A program made the position numbers and the translations under genes. Below, one piece after another: positions 29,901 to 46,401 of a DNA stretch of 64,000 nt. Under the pieces are notes generated by a model. The model was not told the origin of the DNA. It saw only the letters and a list, made by a program, of their open reading frames with translations, and did no database searches. The DNA comes from Liolophura sinensis (lineage: Eukaryota > Mollusca > Polyplacophora > Chitonida > Chitonidae): positions 42,643,187 to 42,707,186 of the forward strand of contig NC_088301.1 in the NCBI RefSeq assembly GCF_032854445.1, in the 5' to 3' direction. Position 1 is the stretch's first letter. Every line of letters starts with the position of its first letter.

Positions 29901-32389
29901 CTAATGGTAATATACATGTCCTATTGAGATAATTACAATTTCCAGTGACTCCAAATTCTTTTTTGTCTGTGTGTGAGCCATTCGGAACTGTCATTTGTGA
30001 AGAGATATGTGTTGACAGGCAAATAATTCATTGTCTCTTTATTTTCCAGTATTAAGTCCACATCCGTATAGAGACCACCCTGAGCAGCCCTCTGACCCTG
30101 GAACCAGACAGCCAGACCTGCTTAATGCTGCGGGCATTAGAACGGGATCAGAACGGGTGCACCCTCCAGACTACAGATCAATATACGGAGGTACAGCCAA
30201 GTGCTAATACCATGTATCATAATACACTATCATACTGAGTCATCATGTGGATAACCACCTTGTTCGTATTTACTATGCGCAGCAGTGCAGGGTTTGTACA
30301 TACACATTGTACATATCATGAAGGCTTTTTTTTTTAATTTTGTGAAAACTGTGACACAGAAGTCAAGATATGCTGCTGACGCAACAAAGTTGCATATGGA
30401 TGTATTTATTACTAGTTCTGTCTCAGAGGTGCTTTTGGTTTGGCGAACGCAGGTGCACTCTTTAGCAAGAAGGAAGCCAACTTAATATCAAAATAAAAGT
30501 GTTCAGAGTATGGAAAAGCATGGCATGGAAACATGTGTTTGCATTTTGGCATGTAAAAGTGAAAGCCTGAGATTTTACACCTTTTTGGTTTTTTTGAATG
30601 CTGTTTTTGTGTGATGGACATTTCTAGCTTGATGAAGTAGAGCAAAGTATATTCAAGTCCTACTGTAATAAGCTTTGGTACATTGCACTCAAAAATTTTT
30701 GTGTTGAAGAAATGTATTTGTAGGTAAGTTCCATTATGAACCTGCAAAAAATTGTTTGAGAATGCAGTTTTAATCAGTGTGCTCAAGATTTTGACACGAT
30801 CAGATAATCAGACTGGTTTTGGTAATTCAGACTTGTTTTTATTAGGTATTTACTTCATCTGTTAACCGAACACTCTAATATCTGTTTTCTTGCATATGCC
30901 AAAAAGAGTGACTATATACTGTACAATCAATATTAATTCGAGACTTGTACATTACAGGCCCGAATCAATACATTGTCCCTCCCGTTCGGAAAGATAGTTT
31001 ACCCCCTTTAAACAAGTCGGAGAGCAGTGAAAACACTGGGTCAAATCGACCCCCATCAAGGGAGCGAACCACTGTTCAGGTTCTCACCCACAACGGCAGT
31101 GTAACATCATCAGATTCTGAGTAAGTGCCTGGTTCAGTGGAAGGAGCCAAGGCTGCGTGTCATCTTCTATCCAATCACATCCTATCCTGCAGTATCATTA
31201 CCTTCATCCATATAAATTTCCATTAATTCATCTGAGAAGGCTTCCTTCATAATCCCCTAACCTCAGGCTTTCACTCCTAACCCCTCTGCTCATCACAGTC
31301 CCCTGTAGAGGAGTAGTATCATCCCACATCTAACAGCTCGGTACCTAACCAACCCCAGTTGCTGTAATACTGCTCGGTGTTTTATTGCAGCTTCAGGGTG
31401 GAAATAGCCTTTCTGGGATCTGTATTGCTCTGCAGTGTGTAAGAGATGTCCATTTAGTGTTGCTTTAGTATAATAAACTTCCATTGCTGACTTCTAGACT
31501 AGTTTTAGCAGCGAGCCTAACAAAAATACTCACAAGGACAGGTACATGCATACTACACGATACAACATGGATCTTAAACTGAACTGAACTTCTCATCATT
31601 TCAAAATGGATGCAGCTCTGCTCTTAATGTCGCATGCCCTGCTTATTGATAAGCAGACCCCTGTTCTATTGTATAAGCGCAGATTTAGTCGTCATTCACA
31701 TATTTGTGTTTTCTTGCTGATTTACTGATAAATTTCTCTGTTAAGACCATTCCACCGTGATCTCAATATCCTGGATAGTTAGGTTTTTGTCAGTTTTGTT
31801 TCTCCCAATGGAGCTGAAATAACTTCAGTCACAGGACCATATAAATTGTTTCGCCCTAGATTGAGATATGTGTGTTAGTACATGTAGCTAATGCTGCCGT
31901 CCTGCGCTGGTCTGTCAATGTATCTGTAATATGGATTGTTTAATCCACTCCTATAACCTTTCCAGGGCTTTTGTGGTGAAATGTATTAACCTCTGTGATT
32001 CCTTTCACTCTAGTGGATGTACACTTGAAATATTTGCCTGTGTTTTTTGGAAATATTTGTGTGAAGAAAAATAGTCTTGATAAATGGTGAACATCCTCAT
32101 TGTTTTGTGATGATTTTGTCTGACGGCACGTCACTTTTAATGATTCAGTGACTTATTTGTGATAAAATCTGCATGGAAATTTCCAGTTAAAGTGATCATA
32201 TTTTTGCATGTCTACAGGGACCATCTATAATATTTCGTGAAATATGCTGACATTATGTAATGCCAAGTGTATGCTTATGCTTTTGTTGGCCTAAAACTAT
32301 CTGTTGTCCTGCATGAATCTGTTTTATCTATTGGTTTGGTTTTTGTTTCTTTCATTTCTCATAGGAGCAGCAATGAAACAACTGTGTGA
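2578..32389 (+). CDS. CELSR: Cadherin EGF LAG seven-pass G-type receptor (Flamingo/CELSR), 3' part, 35 exons
   Basis: Adhesion GPCR of the Flamingo/Starry night/CELSR family, acting at the plasma membrane in planar cell polarity and axon/dendrite patterning through homophilic cadherin contacts (family knowledge). Coding exons read from the sequence: 2578-2931, 4174-4348, 4674-4799, 4985-5225, 6958-7162, 9883-9995, 10194-10438, 13958-14032, 14364-14530, 14971-15117, 15457-15567, 15896-16055, 16331-16602, 16734-16920, 17289-17411, 19802-19893, 20205-20405, 20663-20846, 21445-21591, 21950-22028, 22498-22668, 23135-23273, 23928-24134, 24915-25068, 25375-25441, 25651-25717, 25918-25997, 26250-26430, 26892-26984, 27220-27484, 27989-28159, 28833-28886, 30050-30190, 30958-31120, 32365-32389. 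All have AG/GT borders and matching phases, giving about 1,792 residues. The order EGF-LamG-EGF-LamG-EGF-LE-HRM-GAIN-GPS-7TM is diagnostic. The cadherin repeats and start codon are outside the window. The first exon carries a one-base frame break near 2700. Confidence 0.95.
4174..5225 (+). CDS. CELSR: CELSR exons: three EGF-like domains before LamG1
   Basis: Exons 4174-4348, 4674-4799 and 4985-5225. The first starts with VLPFDDNMC, a CELSR hallmark, and continues through FRPIHPSNWYQCHCPVGFTG. The second holds a complete EGF (VNLCYSSPCGGNGTC, then CLCQPGFTG). The third holds a cysteine-rich EGF-like unit followed by RSFPRGSYLTF, the first strand of laminin-G 1. Phase 1 borders flank the EGF units, as is usual for shuffled extracellular modules. 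The acceptor at 4673 gives an unusually long last loop of the first EGF, so that border is less certain than the others. Confidence 0.88.
4370..4476 (+). mobile_element. Short tRNA-derived SINE copy in CELSR intron
   Basis: The copy starts at CGCTGTGAGTTCAAATCC (box B-like) and ends in AATCAAATAAATA. It is flanked by ATGGACAAGCCT (4358-4369) and ATGGACAAACCT (4477-4488), a 12-bp target duplication with one mismatch. It is in the same orientation as CELSR and begins 10 bases into the intron after exon 4174-4348. Confidence 0.8.
5311..5400 (+). repeat. Dispersed repeat family 2, copy
   Basis: TGACCTAAAAGTTTGCCCCC, AAGTGCATTTTTGGAAGCAA and AATATTACTTTTGGTGCTTA match the copy at 447-545. In CELSR intronic sequence. 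Confidence 0.55.
5783..5968. mobile_element. Dispersed 180-bp TIR element, diverged copy
   Basis: Shares its full length with 8627-8801 and 37273-37452, for example the segment around ATTATTTCTCTACAT. The ends are degraded (CTTTCAACC at the left, GGTTGACT at the right). Confidence 0.55.
6958..10438 (+). CDS. CELSR: CELSR exons: laminin-G domain 1 and start of next EGF
   Basis: Exons 6958-7162, 9883-9995 and 10194-10438. Visible laminin-G hallmarks are RNGLLFYNGRYNEQHDFIAL, the GEWHYVRVDY strand, LDLTGPFQIGGLP and the closing FEGCIRDIYFD. The last exon ends in SLCQSSPC, the opening of the following EGF. Laminin-G modules in this family are thought to contribute to ligand and homophilic binding. 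The introns on either side are long (1.7 and 2.7 kb) and hold repeats. Confidence 0.92.
8627..8801. mobile_element. Dispersed 175-bp MITE-like element with 10-bp TIRs
   Basis: Begins TTTTCAACCA and ends TGGTTGAAAA, a perfect 10-bp terminal inverted repeat. The interior (CACTAAAGCACTT, TTATTATGAAAATGA, AATTATTTCTTTACA) recurs at 37273-37452 and 5783-5968. Too short to encode a transposase, so non-autonomous. Confidence 0.65.
10439..13957. other. Long CELSR intron
   Basis: 3.5 kb between the LamG1 end exon and the next EGF exon. It contains the 571-bp TIR element at 12801-13371 and poly(A) tracts at 11041-11055 and 12048-12063. No additional exon was recognised on either strand. Confidence 0.6.
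12801..13371. mobile_element. 571-bp TIR element in CELSR intron
   Basis: Left end TAAAGGAGAAGAAAATTTAAA, with the inverted right end at 13351-13371 reading TAAAGGAGAAGAAAACCTAAA on the minus strand: 15 bases identical, then a few mismatches. The interior is noticeably more GC-rich than the surrounding intron and has no long frame. A target-site duplication could not be assigned, so the superfamily is unknown. Confidence 0.6.
13958..15567 (+). CDS. CELSR: CELSR exons: EGF and laminin-G domain 2
   Basis: Exons 13958-14032, 14364-14530, 14971-15117 and 15457-15567. The 75-nt first exon completes the EGF (GTCREGWGTYICECPPRTGG). The next three encode the second laminin-G: LPYTFRGDGYMMFK, DGKWHYVVARW, FSLDYG, NVFVGGLDKS and GFVGCLK. 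All joints keep phase. The Ca-ligand positions of classical LamG domains cannot be judged by eye. Confidence 0.92.
15896..16920 (+). CDS. CELSR: CELSR exons: two EGF domains and laminin-type EGF
   Basis: Exons 15896-16055, 16331-16602 and 16734-16920. They encode the LamG2 tail, an EGF with ACNSDPCSHGQCVDEWG, a second EGF ending GKYCE, and laminin-type EGF with the very conserved PCPASWWGSPICGPCNC start and the C-x-C pattern through CDLCEDPFAEI. This laminin-EGF block directly before the hormone-receptor motif is specific to CELSR/Flamingo. The 272-nt middle exon also shows a 153-codon open frame on the other strand, which I regard as an accidental shadow. Confidence 0.94.
17289..22668 (+). 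CDS. CELSR: CELSR exons: HRM and GAIN domain
   Basis: Exons 17289-17411, 19802-19893, 20205-20405, 20663-20846, 21445-21591, 21950-22028 and 22498-22668. The HRM part reads DSCPRSYHSQVWWDRT, then CSRNGWLEPDLFNC, matching the W and C spacing of family-B hormone-receptor motifs. The following alpha-helical stretch and the beta-rich segment (ITVILRDKSR, VEITFQQLQ) form the GAIN autoproteolysis fold. The block ends with CVHWQF, the first cysteine and tryptophan of the GPS. A 2.1-kb TIR element sits in the intron between 17411 and 19802. Confidence 0.92.
17492..19569. mobile_element. 2.1-kb element with imperfect 19-bp inverted ends
   Basis: Left AGTACAGCCCAAGCTATAA and right (minus strand) AGTACAGCTCAGGCTAAAA match at 16 of 19 bases and bracket sequence unlike the surrounding CELSR intron. 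The interior holds two modest open frames (18056-18472 and 18821-19105) in which I recognise no transposase motif. This could be a decayed DNA transposon or a composite of several insertions. Confidence 0.4.
21080..21312 (+). mobile_element. Diverged SINE copy in CELSR intron
   Basis: Shares TCCAGCTCATGCTGGCTTCC, the GGGAAGGTCTGCAGCAAGCT region, CACCATAATGCTAGCTGCCG and the 3' ACCGTAAAACACCAATCC with the other copies, but has many substitutions and no clear tail. Confidence 0.65.
23135..23273 (+). CDS. CELSR: CELSR exon: GPS autoproteolysis site
   Basis: The exon encodes GQWSTEGC, a lysine-rich loop, then CSCNHLSTYAVLMDVSDTE. The H-L-S triplet is the canonical GPS cleavage point (between L and S), and the four cysteines and two tryptophans that stabilise it are present together with the previous exon. 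The receptor is therefore predicted to be competent for self-cleavage. The S-T-Y-A-V-L-M strand after the cut is the tethered agonist (Stachel) segment by analogy with other adhesion GPCRs. Confidence 0.93.
23928..26430 (+). CDS. CELSR: CELSR exons: seven-transmembrane domain
   Basis: Exons 23928-24134 (TM1-TM2), 24915-25068 (TM3 with GCRFVAIILHYFYVSAFFWL, then intracellular loop 2), 25375-25441 (TM4), 25651-25717 (extracellular loop 2 with YCWLA, start of TM5), 25918-25997 (TM5 end and basic loop 3) and 26250-26430 (TM6-TM7). The order and spacing match family-B2 adhesion receptors. The TM3 cysteine and the CW of loop 2 can form the usual disulfide. A small TIR element lies in the intron after 24134. 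Confidence 0.94.
24222..24711. mobile_element. 490-bp TIR element between CELSR TM2 and TM3 exons
   Basis: The first ~50 bases (TAGCTCTAGCAGGCTTAGCC, then ATAGATTATTA and TCTATAGAGGC) are inverted at the right end (minus strand TAGCTATAGCGGGCTTACCC, AAGATTATTA, TCTATAGATGC) with one 6-base gap. The interior contains a 134-codon minus-strand frame (24721-24317) that is not similar to a transposase I know. Probably non-autonomous. Confidence 0.6.
26892..32389 (+). CDS. CELSR: CELSR exons: cytoplasmic tail with C-terminal PDZ ligand
   Basis: Exons 26892-26984, 27220-27484, 27989-28159, 28833-28886 (54 nt), 30050-30190, 30958-31120 and 32365-32389. The tail starts VRFEMRRWWRICQG, then has a Ser/Thr-rich stretch, an acidic cluster (SDSDSDMS, then SSDEDDDYDG) like that of vertebrate CELSR tails, a short Lys/Glu-rich helix, and proline-rich sequence. 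The last exon contributes only eight codons plus stop. The protein ends SSNETTV, a class I PDZ-binding motif. The 54- and 25-nt coding pieces could be alternatively used. No transcript evidence is available here. Confidence 0.88.
29324..29472 (+). mobile_element. Old SINE copy with tRNA-like head
   Basis: The start GTGGCCGAGTGGCTGGTGTG resembles a tRNA Ser/Leu box A, and CAGGGTCCACTC replaces box B. The 3' half (GGTTTTCCTGGGGTTTACCC, TTCCCACTATAATACTGG, AAAGCACCAATATAATAAATC) matches the shared SINE tail of the other copies. Confidence 0.55.
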
Positions 32390-33090
32390 CATACTGTAGA
32401 ACAACTGAAGAATAAATTACGCAAATTTTAACCTGTAACGTTTACGGAGTAAATCTGTCTCCATATCCCATTGTTCGGAGATCTCTGTGTTTATTTGATC
32501 TACCATGATGTAGAGAAAGATAGGTAAAAATGGTTAAGTAGTCTGTTTAGAGTTGGCTTTTGTAAATAAAACATATCTTCTCAAAGTGGACTTATTGTCT
32601 GGCTCTCAACACAATTGTGAAGACTACTTTTGGAGCTATTCAGTAGCTCATATGAACATGTCATTATACAAATTTTAATGTGGCTCAATGTTTTAAATTT
32701 ATCATATCATAAAAATAAGAAAGGGGAACAGCCTTGCTATGTTAAGATCAGTTGTTTCCAGGTACCTAGGGTAGCATTCAGTTGGGTGTTGCAAACCTAG
32801 ATGTTAAATATGTTTTTAGCATTACCATTTTTTGGTGCAGGAAGCCATTGTATTTGGACATATCACATTGTGATGTGATAACATGGTCTTGCATTTGTAT
32901 ATTTCATTGTCTAGTGTCCTGTGCTTGTACAGGTATTTTACATACTCCTTCATGCAAGTCAGATATATTTATTTTATGATTTTTTTAAATCAAATTTTGT
33001 ACAAAAATTGCGTATTATAGTGTATTTCTTTTTATATGTGCTTCCCTTTTTTTAACAAAATAAAACTGTCTCAAATAAAGAAAACTTATT
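32390..33090 (+). other. CELSR: CELSR 3' untranslated region and poly(A) signals
   Basis: Sequence after the TGA at 32387-32389 has no coding potential. AATAAA hexamers occur at about 32411, 32565 and again in 33058-33080, so the transcript may end about 0.2 kb after the stop or use more distal sites. The end cannot be fixed without RNA data. Confidence 0.5.
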
Positions 33091-35124
33091 GTGGTTTATC
33101 TTTCATCCAGTGGTTCTGTATGATGATTGTCTGTATATTGTTGGAAAATTGTCAGTGCCTTTCAGATACGCAAGGCACACAGGAAAGTGGTTCAGTCCCA
33201 ATTTTTTCCAGTTTTCCTTGCTTCCAGTCAACAATTTGTAGGTGATCTTACCTGATTACTTACATTCCACCATCGTGCTGAGAGGTAAAGTTTGTCAGTT
33301 GCTTGCCTTAGATCTGTGAAATTACATCTGGGTCCTACATGGAAATGTGATATTTAATCTCTTGACCAGATCATTAGTGCCATTCAAGTGGAAGTGTCAC
33401 AAGTTCATTGGTTGAGATTTTCATGCACTAAAGCAGACGTAAAAGATTCATTATTTCCAAAATCGTTGTTTATCTTCACTTGCTAACTGCAAACCCGAGT
33501 CTCCCATAACTTTGTTGTGCATACTATTTGGAAATAGTACTGGTTAGCCTTAGAGTGGTAAGTCTGCTACATGTATTTTGTGTGTTTATTGGATTGGTGT
33601 TTTACGCTGTACTCAAGATTATTACACCTTATGATTCTTAATTTTCATTAGTCCATACATGATCACATAATGTACAGCAATCACACGCTCAAGTAAAACG
33701 TAGTCTCGCTCACAAAGTATCTTGCATTCGCCCGGCAATAGCTGAAGATCCAATGTTAACATCCCATGATCACTTGCTTTATTGTACTGCAGTTACCTCC
33801 CTTTGTGTGCCTCTGACTTGGTCTTCAGTGAATGGCTAAATGAGTGTCTCTAGCCTTTTCTTGCTACCAGTAACAAGGCCCATAACCAGTGAGTGCATTG
33901 AATTGAAAAAGACTTCTCATCCACTACTTTAATGAAACAAATTACTGAAAATAAAGCTCCATCTTACTGAAAGAAGTAAATTCACCATCTAGATTTGCAG
34001 GTCAACACCTCAAAGCATTTTCACAGTAACATACAGATGACACCTTGTTCCATCTTGGAATGTCTGTGTAATGGAAAATCCAGCAATAAACCTCCATGAG
34101 GTGTGGCCTTGCAGGAAGTCTGAGACCAAGACTGCTAGTCACACTCATCCTTACTTTTTCAGGTCTTACTTATATTGATACGTTTTCACTTCACCAACTT
34201 GTTCCACACTAACAAAAAGAACAGAGATCTATAATTTCGACTTGAAAAGTGCATTTTTAGAAGCAAATGTCTTAACCTATTACTTTTGTTTGTTCATTTC
34301 ATTGTGCAACTCCATCTATAAACTAAGTGTTTTGTTTATACAATAGCTACTAGAATGTTCAGGGTAAATTACAGGTCTTTGTGAATTTCTTTAAGTATGA
34401 ACACCATCTTCATGAAAGACAAATGGTCTTCGGGGATCATGGTGCGTCGTTCAGCCCTTACCGTCACCAAGTCCCCTTAAACAGTGAGAAGAACATATAA
34501 TTCTGTGTCCAAAACCACTTTGCCACCGCCCGCTGCCAGTGCACGGATTATGCTGGTTATTGATCCTGTGAGGTTCCTCAGAGTGAACCGTTATACAAAT
34601 TTTTATCAAAATCTGTCAATATGCAAAGGAGTTACGCCACAGAAACTAAGGCTTGAGAGACAGACAAACTGATGGACAGCCAGAGAGATTAACATTAATA
34701 TCCCTTGCTTTTCGCAAAAACATGGGATTAAAAAAAACAATGGCCTATCAACCTGGGTAACAACTGATGAACAAAAACAGAATAACTTTTCATTCACACT
34801 CACAACATTTAATAAGAATCTGAAACTTTTTCATATATTCTGACAGCTACGCAGCACGACTACAGAATGCAATAACAAATCATTCACTTTCCCCAAAAAG
34901 GGAACATTGCAACTACTATAAAAACCTTTCATAAGTAACGAGACAAGGCGTGGATGTAACCAATAACATCCCAGATGGTTTTTACAATCATGGACTGAAG
35001 GCTATCAACTCGCTGTCCTCAAGAAAGGTTTATCCATAGTGGCCACGAAAACAGTATTGTCCTTGAGTCTATTACTGATGTGTCAGGATACCACAAGTGT
35101 TTATTTGAAATCCTATGAAAAATA
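33091..35124. other. Tail-to-tail spacer between CELSR and PMPCB
   Basis: Contains the 3' UTRs of both converging genes and a SINE fragment at 33585-33640. No protein-like frame. AATAAA on the minus strand at 35105-35100 is only about 20 bp after the PMPCB stop, so the PMPCB end may be very short or use a later site. Confidence 0.5.
33585..33640 (-). mobile_element. SINE 3' fragment
   Basis: GGATTGGTGTTTTACGCTGT followed by ACTCAAGATTATTACAC is the inverted 3' end of the same SINE family. Only about 55 bp remain. Confidence 0.5.
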
Positions 35125-44253
<9,129 letters not shown>

Positions 44254-44400
44254 GTTCGCTGGAAAGGTGAAAAAGTGTGCTCGATTGCGCAGCCGCGGTT
44301 TTTTGATCGCGGAAAGCACTTTGTAAACTTCCGGTAAAGGAATCAGCGCCGCAGTGATTAAGCAGATTTGTTGGCATACATGTACCTAACGAATGTTTAT
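44254..44400 (-). promoter_or_regulatory. PMPCB proximal promoter with ETS/GABP-type site
   Basis: Directly upstream of the PMPCB start codon the DNA becomes locally GC-richer. On the minus strand ACCGGAAGT (44328-44336) is a perfect ETS/GABP (NRF-2) core, about 75 bp before the ATG. A TGCGCA at about 44286-44291, inside a GC-rich TTGCGCAGCCGCGG, resembles an NRF-1 half site. Both factors are known regulators of nuclear-encoded mitochondrial genes in vertebrates. Their use here is inferred from sequence only. Confidence 0.45.
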
Positions 44401-44969
44401 TGAGTGTTACCATAATTTTAGCATGAAGGCTGCTATTTAAGAAAAAAACAAAAACAAGCAAACACAAGGTATGTTGTATTACAGTGAATGCATTTCTTAA
44501 CATCTACTGACACTCTAAAAACTTTGATCTGACAGATGCTTGAACCCTGAAATTCAGGCTGAGTGTCATTGTCAATTTGAACATGTGACTTGTTGTTCTA
44601 TAGTACGGTCTACTTAGTCAGTGCATGTGTGTAATTTCACTGTGCTTTTCATGTTGACAGTGACATAGCTTTCCCTACCAATAATTATCATCCTGTCAAT
44701 TTCCGTATACACGGTATGTTTTCGCACTCACTCTAGTGTTGTGTAAGCTGGTTTTCATCTTATTTCACTTGCCTGCATTGTGATACTTTAGTGAATCATA
44801 CAGTGTTTTATTTTCACTAAAGTTTTTTTGATATTGACTTATCGTTGTTCCTATCAATTATGACATCGTGTGTCAAATTTTCAGTGTGATCAAACTATCT
44901 CATAATATAGTGACATTGTTTTCCTACGTATTGTCATACCTGTACAACAATGTAAGTCTTTATTTAAAG

Positions 44970-45175
44970 AGACAGTGTTCTGGAGATTTTTGTGCAAAAA
45001 CCTGTAGGCCTACTCCTTGCTAATCAAATCAAATTTTCCGAATTTACTGGCTCAAATTATTGTCTTTCTTTAAATATTAGACTTGTAAATGTACTATTTA
45101 TAGTGTTAAGACCATTGCAGTGTTTAAAAAGTTATAATATAGCTTTATAAATTTTAGAAACTTTAATTATTTCTG
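44970..45175. repeat. Dispersed repeat family 3, copy A
   Basis: Shares TTTACTGGCTCAAATTATT-like, GTAC(T/C)ATTTATAGTGTTAA and TTTATAAA blocks in the same order with 54110-54290. No ends identified. Confidence 0.45.
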
Positions 45176-45286
45176 ATTTTGAATAGTTAGGCTACATGTG
45201 CACAGAAGAGGCTGATATTTGTGAAAGGTAGTTATTTGGACTATTGTAAGATAAAAGCAGAAATTAGATTTCATTAGTGAGTGTGG

Positions 45287-45290
<4 letters not shown>

Positions 45291-45334
<44 letters not shown>

Positions 45335-45336
45335 TA
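45291..45336. repeat. (TA)n microsatellite
   Basis: About 20 uninterrupted TA units followed by AATATAT, in the PMPCB-NAPEPLD intergenic region. Likely length-polymorphic. Confidence 0.9.
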
Positions 45337-46401
45337 TCTGACCTCTTCAGAGAATAAGGGGCATTAACACCAGGTTACATTATTCCCTTCTGTGGAAAAT
45401 CATGACAAAGTGTAGAAATTTTGGGGATTGTGGGTGCAGGGGGAGTGATTCGTGTGTTTTCAACTTCTCTACTTCATTTATTAGATGGGTTGGGGTTTCA
45501 GCCATCCTGTTTAATGCAATAAACATTCACTGTTGACTAATGAAACATATTATTCTAATAGTGTTTTCTAACAAAATTAACATGGGAGATAGGGACAAAA
45601 GGAGAATAATTGGAAATAAGACATTATGACTTTGAGGCCTGACTAGGTCTGTGGAAACAACTACATGTAACTGTATGTGAAACTGTATTTGATGACAAAA
45701 CACACTAAATAACTACACCAAAATGTTTTAAAGAAATTATTGTCACTGGTCTCTCTCAGTAAGGCATCATTGTATGTATATATATATATTTTTATTGTTT
45801 AAAAATTAAAATTTGATTAATTTTTTCGTAACTTGTAATGTAGCCTATTTTTCAAGGTTTTGTAATTGGGATACATCCTTGATAATCATGCATACTATTT
45901 CTTATAGGGCACATACAAGATGACATACACATACTTTTCTGCAGGCACAGGGAATGTTTCCCAACAGTTGGTTTAGGCCATTTATCTTACCTGCTTGTGT
46001 GTAAGTAAATTTGTGCTGAATTGTACATGTGATATTTAAATTTTAGTGGTGTAGACTCTCACAATTGAAAATGAATAGACTTGTTATTCTCAGTGTGTGG
46101 AAAACTTTACTGAAAGACAGTTTGTAAACCCTTACAGTTGGCCCAGCAGGTCTAGCAAGATGTTTCTAATAATTGTGTCAAAGCATACATGTATATAGCC
46201 TTATTGAGAAATTCACATGGATATATACATAAAAACTATAATTTGACTGTAATTTATGATCAGTACATTTTAAGGCCACTGAAATATGTTGGTAAACCTG
46301 CTTTTTGAAGAGCAAATTCAATAGTACATTATATAAGAATGTCTTCTATCATAGATATTGTTCTCTAAATGATTTCAGTTTCATTTTAATTTTCTTCTCA
46401 G

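Larger units (their letters stand above)
44401..46401. other. Head-to-head spacer between PMPCB and NAPEPLD
   Basis: 2.0 kb between the two divergent genes, holding repeat family 3 copy A, the (TA)n tract and AT-rich sequence. A 5' non-coding or first coding exon of NAPEPLD is expected here or in the PMPCB promoter, but I could not assign one. Confidence 0.5.
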
